In this document: one piece after another, positions 7,606 to 14,986 of the stretch
How the letters are laid out: every line of letters begins with the position of its first letter
How positions within the stretch are numbered: the stretch's first letter is position 1
From: Candidatus Poseidoniales archaeon
GTDB lineage: Archaea > Thermoplasmatota > Poseidoniia > Poseidoniales > Poseidoniaceae
Assembly (NCBI GenBank): GCA_003602575.1
Contig: QQRY01000057.1
Span: 1-36,764 of the forward strand
DNA: 36,764 nt
Reading direction: 5' to 3'
Notes under the pieces: model-generated
Told to the model about the DNA's origin: nothing
Seen by the model: the letters and a program-made list of their open reading frames with translations, nothing else
Databases searched by the model: none
Translations under genes and position numbers: made by a program

Positions 7606-9297
7606 TCAATCACCTCTGTTCTTTTTCCACCATTTGGAAACAAATTCTGCTGTAGGCCCTTGTAAAATCTCTACTGTTGATTTCGAGAAATAACCCAGTG
7701 AATCTATCTCCTCTTGTGATGCTTTGCCCATGCACAGTATATTTTTAGGTATGGGTAATGAATTTTCAACCCATGACCTAGCAGAAGACGGCGAGGATAA
7801 TAGTAATACGTCTTCTTCACTCATTTCTATAGAATTAATCACTCTAGATTTATTTTCATAACCAATCCATGAATTTACTTCAAAATCTAAACTTTCTAGT
7901 TCGTTAACAAGTTCTTGGGAAGCAACATTAGAACGTGGAATCATCAAATTTATTTCTCTTGAAATCTTTTTATCTATGAAATCAATTAATTCTCTGGAAT
8001 TTCTAGAACTTGCACATATTGAAACAGTCACTCCTCGCATAAAACATGCTCTGGCTGTTCCTTCACCAATAGCTAACCATTGAATTCTGTTGAGGTCATT
8101 ATTACTTTGTGCCACTTCTATGGCACACTTAGCGGCAAATGGAGATGTTAAAATCAAGTAAGGCCATTTAGATCTAGAGGTTCCTTCCTGTAAGAAATTT
8201 GAGGGCCAGTTATTTGATAAAGAATTTAATTCAATGACTGGTTGATTAAGAATATTTATTCCATCATTATTTAGAATATTGGCAAGTCTGTCTGAGTTTA
8301 ATGTTGAAATTAGTTTTGGACCTTTACTTTGATTCAAAGAGTCTGTTATTTCCTGTTTAGGTAATTCAATTTTTAATTCAGAGATATGACCATTATATCT
8401 CATAACATCAAATTTTAAACCTTTACAAAATATTTGTTTCCAATTCATTGGAGAAACTTGTAGGATTACCTCTTGATCATTTACTTTAACACCTGCAGGG
8501 TAAAGACAACCACCTCCCAAAGAGGATAATATTTCACGTTCTTTAATCACATCTCTCTCGGAATTAGGATGATTCAATATCGCTCTAATATCTTGTAATG
8601 ACTCAACCTCTTCTGTCCTACAATGAATTGAAATTGAGCCTTGACCAGGAGCAGTGGGCCATTCCGACTCACTTATTCGTACTGCACTGAATTGAAGAAT
8701 CCAAGGTTCAAGAGCTTTGATTTCATACAACCTCTTCAAACCTATCTCTGCTAGGACAATAGCATCAATTCTCCCTTCTTTCAATCTCTTCAATCTAGTT
8801 TCAACTTGACCTCTAACTGCAATGGGGATTATATCGGGGCGTCTCGCTAAAACAAATGATTGTCTTCGACCAGAAACTGTACCCACCATACCTGATTTAG
8901 GAATAATACTCAATGCCTCATCCAAAGAATAATCTATATCTGAATCAAATAATGTTTCAAGGATTGGATAACCTTCTCTTTTGGGAAAAATTAGTACATC
9001 ACTTGTACATCCACGTTCCAGGTATGCTAGGTTGGATATGTCTTCGTTTATTTCAACTGGTACATCCTTACTCGAATGAACTGCAATATCGATATTATTG
9101 CTAAATAATTCAGCGTCCACAGCATGAATAAATTGGCCTACTGAAGATGATAAATCTCCACCAAGAGATTTATCTCCCATGGAAGATATTCCGACTATTT
9201 CTGTTGTGAAACCGTTTTTTTCTAAGCCTTGTTTAACTTTATTGGCTTGCCACATTGCGAGATTAGAAGTCCTAGTCCCTATTCTAATATGTCTCAA
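7606..9297 (-). CDS. hemCD: Fused porphobilinogen deaminase / uroporphyrinogen III synthase (HemC-HemD)
   Basis: A 563-residue two-domain protein. Residues 1 to about 320 are HemC: GTRTSNLAMWQ at the start, catalytic D78 in HSSKDVP, substrate-binding RR (144-145), and dipyrromethane-cofactor cysteine C264 in LGGGCLYPAG. Residues about 328-560 are a HemD fold, weakly conserved as always, with TSPFAAKCA, IGEGTA and SSPSSARSWV. The fusion would pass the unstable hydroxymethylbilane straight to the cyclising domain. The start is TTG at 9297, sharing TTGA with the hemA stop, with GGAGG seven bases upstream. No frameshift separates the domains. Confidence 0.93.
   Translation of the reverse strand: MRHIRIGTRTSNLAMWQANKVKQGLEKNGFTTEIVGISSMGDKSLGGDLSSSVGQFIHAVDAELFSNNIDIAVHSSKDVPVEINEDISNLAYLERGCTSDVLIFPKREGYPILETLFDSDIDYSLDEALSIIPKSGMVGTVSGRRQSFVLARRPDIIPIAVRGQVETRLKRLKEGRIDAIVLAEIGLKRLYEIKALEPWILQFSAVRISESEWPTAPGQGSISIHCRTEEVESLQDIRAILNHPNSERDVIKEREILSSLGGGCLYPAGVKVNDQEVILQVSPMNWKQIFCKGLKFDVMRYNGHISELKIELPKQEITDSLNQSKGPKLISTLNSDRLANILNNDGINILNQPVIELNSLSNNWPSNFLQEGTSRSKWPYLILTSPFAAKCAIEVAQSNNDLNRIQWLAIGEGTARACFMRGVTVSICASSRNSRELIDFIDKKISREINLMIPRSNVASQELVNELESLDFEVNSWIGYENKSRVINSIEMSEEDVLLLSSPSSARSWVENSLPIPKNILCMGKASQEEIDSLGYFSKSTVEILQGPTAEFVSKWWKKNRGD
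7609..7616 (-). promoter_or_regulatory. Strong Shine-Dalgarno that fixes the TTG start of hemB
   Basis: Reads GAGGTGAT on the minus strand, three bases from the TTG at 7605. The same GGTGA(T) core precedes hemL, sucD, priS and the 39-residue zinc-ribbon gene, so this appears to be the organism's preferred ribosome-binding sequence for operon-internal genes. Confidence 0.75.
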
Positions 9298-10676
9298 AGT
9301 GTAGCCTCCGCAAGAGTTGACTTCCCGTTAATGTGAATAATCGTTTCAGTCACATCACTAGCCACCCTCTTAAGAAGAATTGGATTTAATTTCCTGTCAG
9401 TAGAAAGAACCATCTCACTGAGTTCATTTGGGGAAAACGGCCCTTCTCGATTACAGATCCAAGTCGCTATCTCTCTAGAAAATGCGCCCAATTGTATATC
9501 AGAATCCCCTAAATTCTCATCTTTTGACCACTGAACAGATAGTTGTTCTAAAGTTCGATAAATAAACGCTCTAAAAAGACCCTGATTTCTGTCGGATAGG
9601 GCTGACATGAATTTCTTTTCGATATTTGAAATCAATACTTCGCTTTTATTGATTGTATTATCATAATCCCACTCAACTCCTAATTTATGGGCGACTTTTA
9701 TCCAGTATTCCATACCAAGTAATTCTTGACCATTATTAATTCCTGATGATTCGATAGATGGTGGCCATGAGAAATCCATTATTTTCACTGGGCTACTGGT
9801 TGGAATTATATTTGAAGAATTAAATGTTGGCTGAATATTTCTTATGGTTGATATAATCAATGATGGTTCAATTTCCTCTTTTCCCCAATGTTCGAATGAT
9901 AAAATCTTAACTTTTGATGAGAGTTCTAAATCACGTTTGGAAGATTTTTCAGGATTTCTAGAATACACAACAATATTCTTTTGACCTTGTGAAAGTAGAA
10001 CTTCAACTGCTTTACGACCCATTTCTCCAAAACCAAGAACTACACATGATGTATTTTCTACTTGAGAGAGCACTTCCTCTATTGCATTGGAGGCCAAGTT
10101 CAACATTGATTCAGTAGTTTGATTAAAGCCAAATTCTTTTCTTAGCAGTCTGTTAGCTGAAATGATGTGACTGAAAAATGAAGAATTAATATCTCCTATC
10201 AAGTTATTTTCTTTATGCAAAGATATCGACCCTCTAAATTGTGACATTACTTGTAATTCTCCAATAATAAATGAATCAAGACCGCTGCAGACTTTAACTA
10301 AATGCCTCCAAACATCTATGCCTGAATATCTATCGAATAGAGCCTCTTCCTGCCCAAAAACATTCAATACACAGTTTTCTAATTCATCACAAGTTGTTCC
10401 AAAACCGACATAAAGAACACGATTACAGGTAGAGAATTCAAATACGTCACTACCAAGTTTATGCTTTATTTTACTGATTAATTCTATTCGAGACTCTTTA
10501 GACATACCTTCAGAAGTAAATTTCTTTACGTAATCTACATTTGATGAATTAATTTTCATTGAAATCATACTAATACCATTGATTAGTGATTCGGTACTAT
10601 GTGATTCCCCATTGATGGAGTGAGAAGAAATAGATAATTTTCTCAAATCAATATTAGGCGCCCCTAAATTAGACAA
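9294..10676 (-). CDS. hemA: Glutamyl-tRNA reductase
   Basis: A 460-residue protein, slightly longer than usual at the N-terminus, that reduces Glu-tRNA to glutamate-1-semialdehyde. The catalytic cysteine is C84 in FSTCNRVLYV (family STCNRxE, here with L at the glutamate). GLDSFIIGELQVMSQF (family GLxSxxxGExQI) and the NADPH Rossmann loop VVLGFGEMGRKAVEVL are clear. The start is TTG at 10676; the next in-frame Met (residue 37) would cut into the first strand of the catalytic domain. It begins 34 bases after the stop of the 54-residue membrane protein and shares TTGA with hemCD. Confidence 0.93.
   Translation of the reverse strand: MSNLGAPNIDLRKLSISSHSINGESHSTESLINGISMISMKINSSNVDYVKKFTSEGMSKESRIELISKIKHKLGSDVFEFSTCNRVLYVGFGTTCDELENCVLNVFGQEEALFDRYSGIDVWRHLVKVCSGLDSFIIGELQVMSQFRGSISLHKENNLIGDINSSFFSHIISANRLLRKEFGFNQTTESMLNLASNAIEEVLSQVENTSCVVLGFGEMGRKAVEVLLSQGQKNIVVYSRNPEKSSKRDLELSSKVKILSFEHWGKEEIEPSLIISTIRNIQPTFNSSNIIPTSSPVKIMDFSWPPSIESSGINNGQELLGMEYWIKVAHKLGVEWDYDNTINKSEVLISNIEKKFMSALSDRNQGLFRAFIYRTLEQLSVQWSKDENLGDSDIQLGAFSREIATWICNREGPFSPNELSEMVLSTDRKLNPILLKRVASDVTETIIHINGKSTLAEATL
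9305..9309 (-). promoter_or_regulatory. Shine-Dalgarno that fixes the TTG start of hemCD
   Basis: GGAGG on the minus strand, seven bases before the TTG at 9297. It supports the full HemC N-terminus (MRHIRIGTRTS), which has no ATG alternative upstream of the conserved first strand. Confidence 0.65.
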
Positions 10677-10710
10677 TTTATTCCCCCCAACTCTGCTGAC
10701 TGGTCGTCCC

Positions 10711-10875
10711 TTATGAACTTGGATGTTTTATGACTCCTTCGGGATTATCTGCTGCTAATAATGTGTGAGAACCTGTGTAAACTGATGGAATTAATATTAA
10801 AAATAAAATTATTGGGACAAAGTACTTTCGCACAAATGATTGATAATCAAAATCGCGAAGTAAATTTCTTTCCAT
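10711..10875 (-). CDS. Small single-pass membrane protein (54 aa), likely first gene of the hem operon
   Basis: A 54-codon frame from ATG 10875 to TAA 10711. The peptide begins MERNLLRDFDYQ, has one hydrophobic helix around residues 16-32 (VRKYFVPIILFLILIPSV), and ends in a polar stretch (AADNPEGVIKHPSS). A GAGG sequence sits about seven bases before the ATG. It is in the same orientation as hemA and 34 bases ahead of it, so co-transcription is likely. I do not recognise the family. It could be a membrane anchor or haem-handling partner, but that is only context; chance ORF is possible. Confidence 0.5.
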   Translation of the reverse strand: MERNLLRDFDYQSFVRKYFVPIILFLILIPSVYTGSHTLLAADNPEGVIKHPSS

Positions 10876-10968
10876 ATCAAACCCTCAAATAATTCTTCGC
10901 TAATTGGTGCGAGGAATCTATTTGCTATTGATAATTTGCATTATGAGTAGTTTCAAAATGAAAAGCAA

Positions 10969-12057
10969 CTATTGTATAACAAAATTTTTCCAGCGTTTCA
11001 TATATTCTATGAATACTGGACTTAAGTCCACATTTTCAAGATGTTCTATACTGAAAGGTGGTTTTTGAGGTTGATAATTCTCTTCGCCCAGATGTTGTGG
11101 CCAATCTGGATGACCAATTCCAACTCTTGCAACACCAATGATATCAGCGCCTTCATCCATCAACCATTGAGCATCCTTTGAAGTCCAAACTGCTCCAGTA
11201 GAAATTAATGGAATTGTTTTAGGAACAATTTGACTAAATCTCTTTGTCAAACTTGGTCCAGATTCATCACCCTCTACTGGTTGAAATACATCCCAGCACG
11301 ATATATGTAACATATCAATCTCCATATTACATAAAATTCTAGCCAGTTCAATACTATCTTCAATATAAAGACCAACCTTCTCAATTATCGGAGAAATACG
11401 CACTGCGATTAGAAAATTAGGATTAGTAACTCTTCTAATCGATTCAATTATTTTTCTGAGAAATCTGCTTCTAGAGAAAATATCTCCGCCCCAATCATCA
11501 CCTCTACGATTGGTGATACTTCCTAGAAATTGACAGATCAGATAAGAATGGGCACCATGTAGTTCAACACCATGAAATCCTGCTTTTTCACACCTTAATG
11601 CAGCCTGAGTAAAGGATTCAATCATAGACCTTATTTCTTCATCTGTCATTTCACGAGTATACTTTCCATCCATTCCTGCTTCTGTATTCTTACTTGCTGA
11701 AATCGGTTGAACACCGTTTAATGACTCAGGAGCACGCATGCCTCCATGAAATAATTGAACAAGACCAATAGTATCTGTTTGATTGAGTTGAGTTGCCATT
11801 TCAGTTAACCCTGGTAATTGATGGTCTCCCCAAACTCCCATCTCTCCATCCCAACCGCGGCCTGTTTCGGTCACGTTTGCAGCTGCTGTTGTAGTAATTC
11901 CAAATCCACCTTTGGCACGTCTTACCAACCATTTTATTTCTTCATCTGACAAAGTACCATCTGCATTACTTTGCTTATTTGTCATTGCTGCAAGTAAAGT
12001 TCTATTGACAGACTTCAAGCCAACTCTTTGGAAAACTATCGAATCTGTGGCTTTCAT
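10969..12057 (-). CDS. Old-yellow-enzyme family NAD(P)H:flavin oxidoreductase
   Basis: A 362-residue FMN TIM-barrel ene-reductase. Family blocks seen: NRTLLAAMTNKQSN at the N-terminus, QLFHGG, the substrate-binding GVELHGAHSYLICQFLG followed by NRRGDDWGG, and the C-terminal FMN-phosphate segment ISTGAV...GADIIGVARVGIGHPDW. Together these resemble the YqjM-type/2,4-dienoyl-CoA reductase N-terminal half, without the second flavoprotein/Fe-S domain, so a stand-alone ene-reductase is likely. Physiological substrate unknown. It lies 36 bases after the photolyase stop on the same strand, suggesting co-transcription. Confidence 0.85.
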   Translation of the reverse strand: MKATDSIVFQRVGLKSVNRTLLAAMTNKQSNADGTLSDEEIKWLVRRAKGGFGITTTAAANVTETGRGWDGEMGVWGDHQLPGLTEMATQLNQTDTIGLVQLFHGGMRAPESLNGVQPISASKNTEAGMDGKYTREMTDEEIRSMIESFTQAALRCEKAGFHGVELHGAHSYLICQFLGSITNRRGDDWGGDIFSRSRFLRKIIESIRRVTNPNFLIAVRISPIIEKVGLYIEDSIELARILCNMEIDMLHISCWDVFQPVEGDESGPSLTKRFSQIVPKTIPLISTGAVWTSKDAQWLMDEGADIIGVARVGIGHPDWPQHLGEENYQPQKPPFSIEHLENVDLSPVFIEYMKRWKNFVIQ

Positions 12058-12093
12058 ATCATTCGCTAAAGGCTCATGGTTTTTGATTTATTG

Positions 12094-13629
12094 TCAAGAT
12101 TGAATCACTACTTCTTTACCTCTAGAGAGAGAAGATAAAATATATTCGTAAACTAATTTATCTTGTTCCTTCTTTTCATCACTTCTTTTGGCTAGATTTC
12201 TCATTGGCATTGCCATTCTAATATTACCTTCAAACGCACTTTTATGACGTTCGATAAATGCCCAATACAAATTTGAAACCATGCAATTTTTCTTCGCATC
12301 GAATTTGCATGATTTACAGTAATCTGACATTTTATTTATGTATGGAGTACCTGAAATATATGGCTTGGTCATCATTGCATCACCCAAAGAATAGGTCCCC
12401 ATTCCAAGTACATTAGGCTCAACTACCCAATCATATGCATCTATAAATGCTTCATGAAACCATGTTGTTAACTCTCTAGGATTGACATCTAATAGATTGG
12501 CAAAATTACTCAGTACCATGAGCCTTGGAATATGATGAGTCCAGCCTTCATCCATAACTGATTCAACTACAGTATCAAGACAATTAAATCCACTTTTAAC
12601 ACCCCAAAATGTTTCAGGAAGTGGATTGTTTTGACTCAAGTAGTTGGGTGCTGACTTCTCATTATCAAATACCTCCAAAGTTCTAAATCCGTCTGTAACT
12701 TCATGTATATGTCTTACATATTCTCTCCAAATCATCTGTCTAAAGAATCCCTCCAAACTATTTAACGGAGCATTTGTTCCCATTATGGAATCTATTACTA
12801 GTTTTGGAGATAGCCTGTGTAAATTTATTGAAGTGGCAAGTTTGGAATGAAATAAGTATCGACTTTTAGAACTCATAGCGTCTTCATAACGACCAAAATT
12901 AGGTAAATTTTCTAGAGCCCAGTCAAGGCTTTGAGTATTTTGTTCAAGAGTTGTTGGAACCTTGGAAAGATCACATATTCCAGGATTTGTTGAAAATTTA
13001 GAGTTAACTAAATCCATTACTTGAATATCTATTTCATCAACTTCAAATTCTAATTCTTTTTGAGTTTCTGGATCTCCTTTCCAAGGAAATCTGTTTTCTG
13101 AATCAAAACTGTATTTACCGCCAATTGGCTTTCCATGTTCCATTAATACCCCTGTTTCTTTTCTCACTCGTTGGTAAAATCGGTCCATGCGGAAAGGTGG
13201 CTTATCACCTACACTTTCCAGAAACCAATTCCTTTTTGTTAACCATCCATCGTGTTCTAGAAACTGAATTTTGTCAGCACTAAGTAAAGGTTGTAATTCA
13301 ATTCTTAATTCTCTTTCAGCCGGTGTAACGACTTTTATCGTTCCAAGTTGTTGGCATAATTCGTCTAAAATTTCATTATATCCAAGTTGTTTAGTCTTGT
13401 AGATTATTGGATGACCTAGAGATTTTGCTTCTTCTGAAAAATGTCTCATATTAGATAGTAATAGTGCTAATTTTTGCTTATGAAAATTTTTGGAATTCCC
13501 CTTTTTTGCTGATTCAATAAAAATTAGCCCTGCTTTTTTCCTATCTTCAATAGCCCAAGGAAATATATCGTGATTGAGTTGGTCATAGGGGACAAAGAAC
13601 CATTCGATAGAATCTGCAAACCCGTCCAT
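12094..13629 (-). CDS. Iron-sulphur bacterial cryptochrome/photolyase (FeS-BCP, PhrB-like)
   Basis: A 511-residue flavoprotein of the FeS-BCP branch, whose characterised members repair (6-4) photoproducts. Four cysteines that would bind the 4Fe-4S cluster are seen: C350 (FNCLD), C438 and C441 (DYCKSCK) and C449 (KNCMV), counted from the ATG start, close to the spacing in Agrobacterium PhrB. FAD-pocket segments include RQMIWREYVRHIHE, WTHHIPRLMVLSN and DAYDWVVEPNVLGM. I choose ATG 13629 over TTG 13647 because it matches family length. It sits between the Tudor/EF-hand gene and the ene-reductase, all on the minus strand, and fits life in sunlit water. Confidence 0.9.
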   Translation of the reverse strand: MDGFADSIEWFFVPYDQLNHDIFPWAIEDRKKAGLIFIESAKKGNSKNFHKQKLALLLSNMRHFSEEAKSLGHPIIYKTKQLGYNEILDELCQQLGTIKVVTPAERELRIELQPLLSADKIQFLEHDGWLTKRNWFLESVGDKPPFRMDRFYQRVRKETGVLMEHGKPIGGKYSFDSENRFPWKGDPETQKELEFEVDEIDIQVMDLVNSKFSTNPGICDLSKVPTTLEQNTQSLDWALENLPNFGRYEDAMSSKSRYLFHSKLATSINLHRLSPKLVIDSIMGTNAPLNSLEGFFRQMIWREYVRHIHEVTDGFRTLEVFDNEKSAPNYLSQNNPLPETFWGVKSGFNCLDTVVESVMDEGWTHHIPRLMVLSNFANLLDVNPRELTTWFHEAFIDAYDWVVEPNVLGMGTYSLGDAMMTKPYISGTPYINKMSDYCKSCKFDAKKNCMVSNLYWAFIERHKSAFEGNIRMAMPMRNLAKRSDEKKEQDKLVYEYILSSLSRGKEVVIQS

Positions 13630-13670
13630 AACCTGTTTTATGCACAAATAGACATAAACCTCTGTTTATT

Positions 13671-14921
13671 TCAATTTGCCTTGATTCTAGAATCATCGAC
13701 CCATTCATCCCAACTGGAATCAAATCCAACATAATGAATGAAATATTTTCCACCGTGTATTTCTCTAATTAGTGCATCCCACCATCCACCATTCCACTCT
13801 ACTTTGACCTGTTGACCGGCGGCGAAAGAAGGTTCATTGAAGGGATGATTATCAGGTCTTACTTTCCAGCCGGTAGGACCGACAACATATACTGTATTAT
13901 TTGTTTCAATTCTTGCTGTAGCTCTATTGTCATAAGATATGCTTTGGATTGTGGATGAACGAACATCGGTATCCCCTAATTTTGGATGCCCATATACGAA
14001 TCCTTTCAAAATATCTCCTTCTATAAAAGCGTCTTGGATAATAACTTCTTTTTTGGCTTCAAAAGGCTGCACCATTATCTTGGCAAGATCTTTGTAATTT
14101 ATTTCAGAGTTTGGAGGAATTCCCATTTCTTCAAACATCTCTACAACTTCATCTATTTGGAGAGGATCACCCATTTCAGTTAATATTTGAAATAATTCTT
14201 GGGAATTGATTGTTCCACTATTATCTTTATCAAAAACCATGAATGCATCGATTAATTCTTGCTCTTCTGTGGATATCTGTTTAACATATTGTTGCGCCGC
14301 TTTTGAATCGGGTTGAATTGCAATTCTTGATGGTGGGACACCAGATTCAACGTCACCATCATCAAAATGTATCATATACGTATGGTGAGGTTGAACTTCA
14401 GCAATTTTTCCAGGGAAGAAGGTACCATAATTTTTCCAATTAACAAGTACTCTATCACCCAATTCTAAAGCATCATCTGCTCTGCGAATATTACCAGGAT
14501 TTGAACCAATTACTAAGCCCTGTTTAGTTTCAATTCCTGAACTCTTAGGTACATCAACATCATAACTGCCATCATTATTTATTTTGATGACTGTGCACCT
14601 ATCTAGCCAACTGTTATTGGTTGGACTAAAATATTCTACATGCATTCCAACTTCTAAATCTGGAGAGATGGGTATTTCAGTTAATTCTTCAATCTGCTCA
14701 TTATCATCATGATTATTGACTATTCCAAGGCGTTCTAATGCACTGATTACAGCGCTAGTAACAGCATCAACATCATTGTTTATGACCGTATTGTGAACTA
14801 CATCTCCACCTACAACCGAATCTTGCATATTTAGAGTCTGGTTACCGCTGGGTGGGACCGGAATCCATTCACTTCCAGACCACATGAACTTTCCATCTGG
14901 ACTGTAAACTATGTCGGTCAT
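13671..14921 (-). CDS. Tudor-like / EF-hand / Tudor-knot multidomain protein
   Basis: A 416-residue protein of eukaryote-like domain mix. Residues 6-21 (SPDGKFMWSGSEWIP) resemble short DUF2510-type motifs. Residues about 88-148 and 154-202 look like two Tudor-type barrels (second: RVLVNWKNYGTFFPGKI, FDDGDVE). Residues 222-284 are an EF-hand pair: loop D231-E242 (DKDNSGTINSQE) is canonical, while the second loop (about 266-279) has lost its ligands. Residues 366-414 are an Agenet/Tudor-knot/chromo-barrel-like module (VKVEWNGGWWDA, HYVGFDSSWDEWV). No signal peptide or membrane segment. A Ca2+-responsive scaffold or reader is possible; function and ligand are unknown. Confidence 0.7.
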   Translation of the reverse strand: MTDIVYSPDGKFMWSGSEWIPVPPSGNQTLNMQDSVVGGDVVHNTVINNDVDAVTSAVISALERLGIVNNHDDNEQIEELTEIPISPDLEVGMHVEYFSPTNNSWLDRCTVIKINNDGSYDVDVPKSSGIETKQGLVIGSNPGNIRRADDALELGDRVLVNWKNYGTFFPGKIAEVQPHHTYMIHFDDGDVESGVPPSRIAIQPDSKAAQQYVKQISTEEQELIDAFMVFDKDNSGTINSQELFQILTEMGDPLQIDEVVEMFEEMGIPPNSEINYKDLAKIMVQPFEAKKEVIIQDAFIEGDILKGFVYGHPKLGDTDVRSSTIQSISYDNRATARIETNNTVYVVGPTGWKVRPDNHPFNEPSFAAGQQVKVEWNGGWWDALIREIHGGKYFIHYVGFDSSWDEWVDDSRIKAN

Positions 14922-14986
14922 GAATGGTGCTAGAACTTTAATCTAAAAGATATTATGAATAATCCTAATTGTAAATATCAAGTGTC

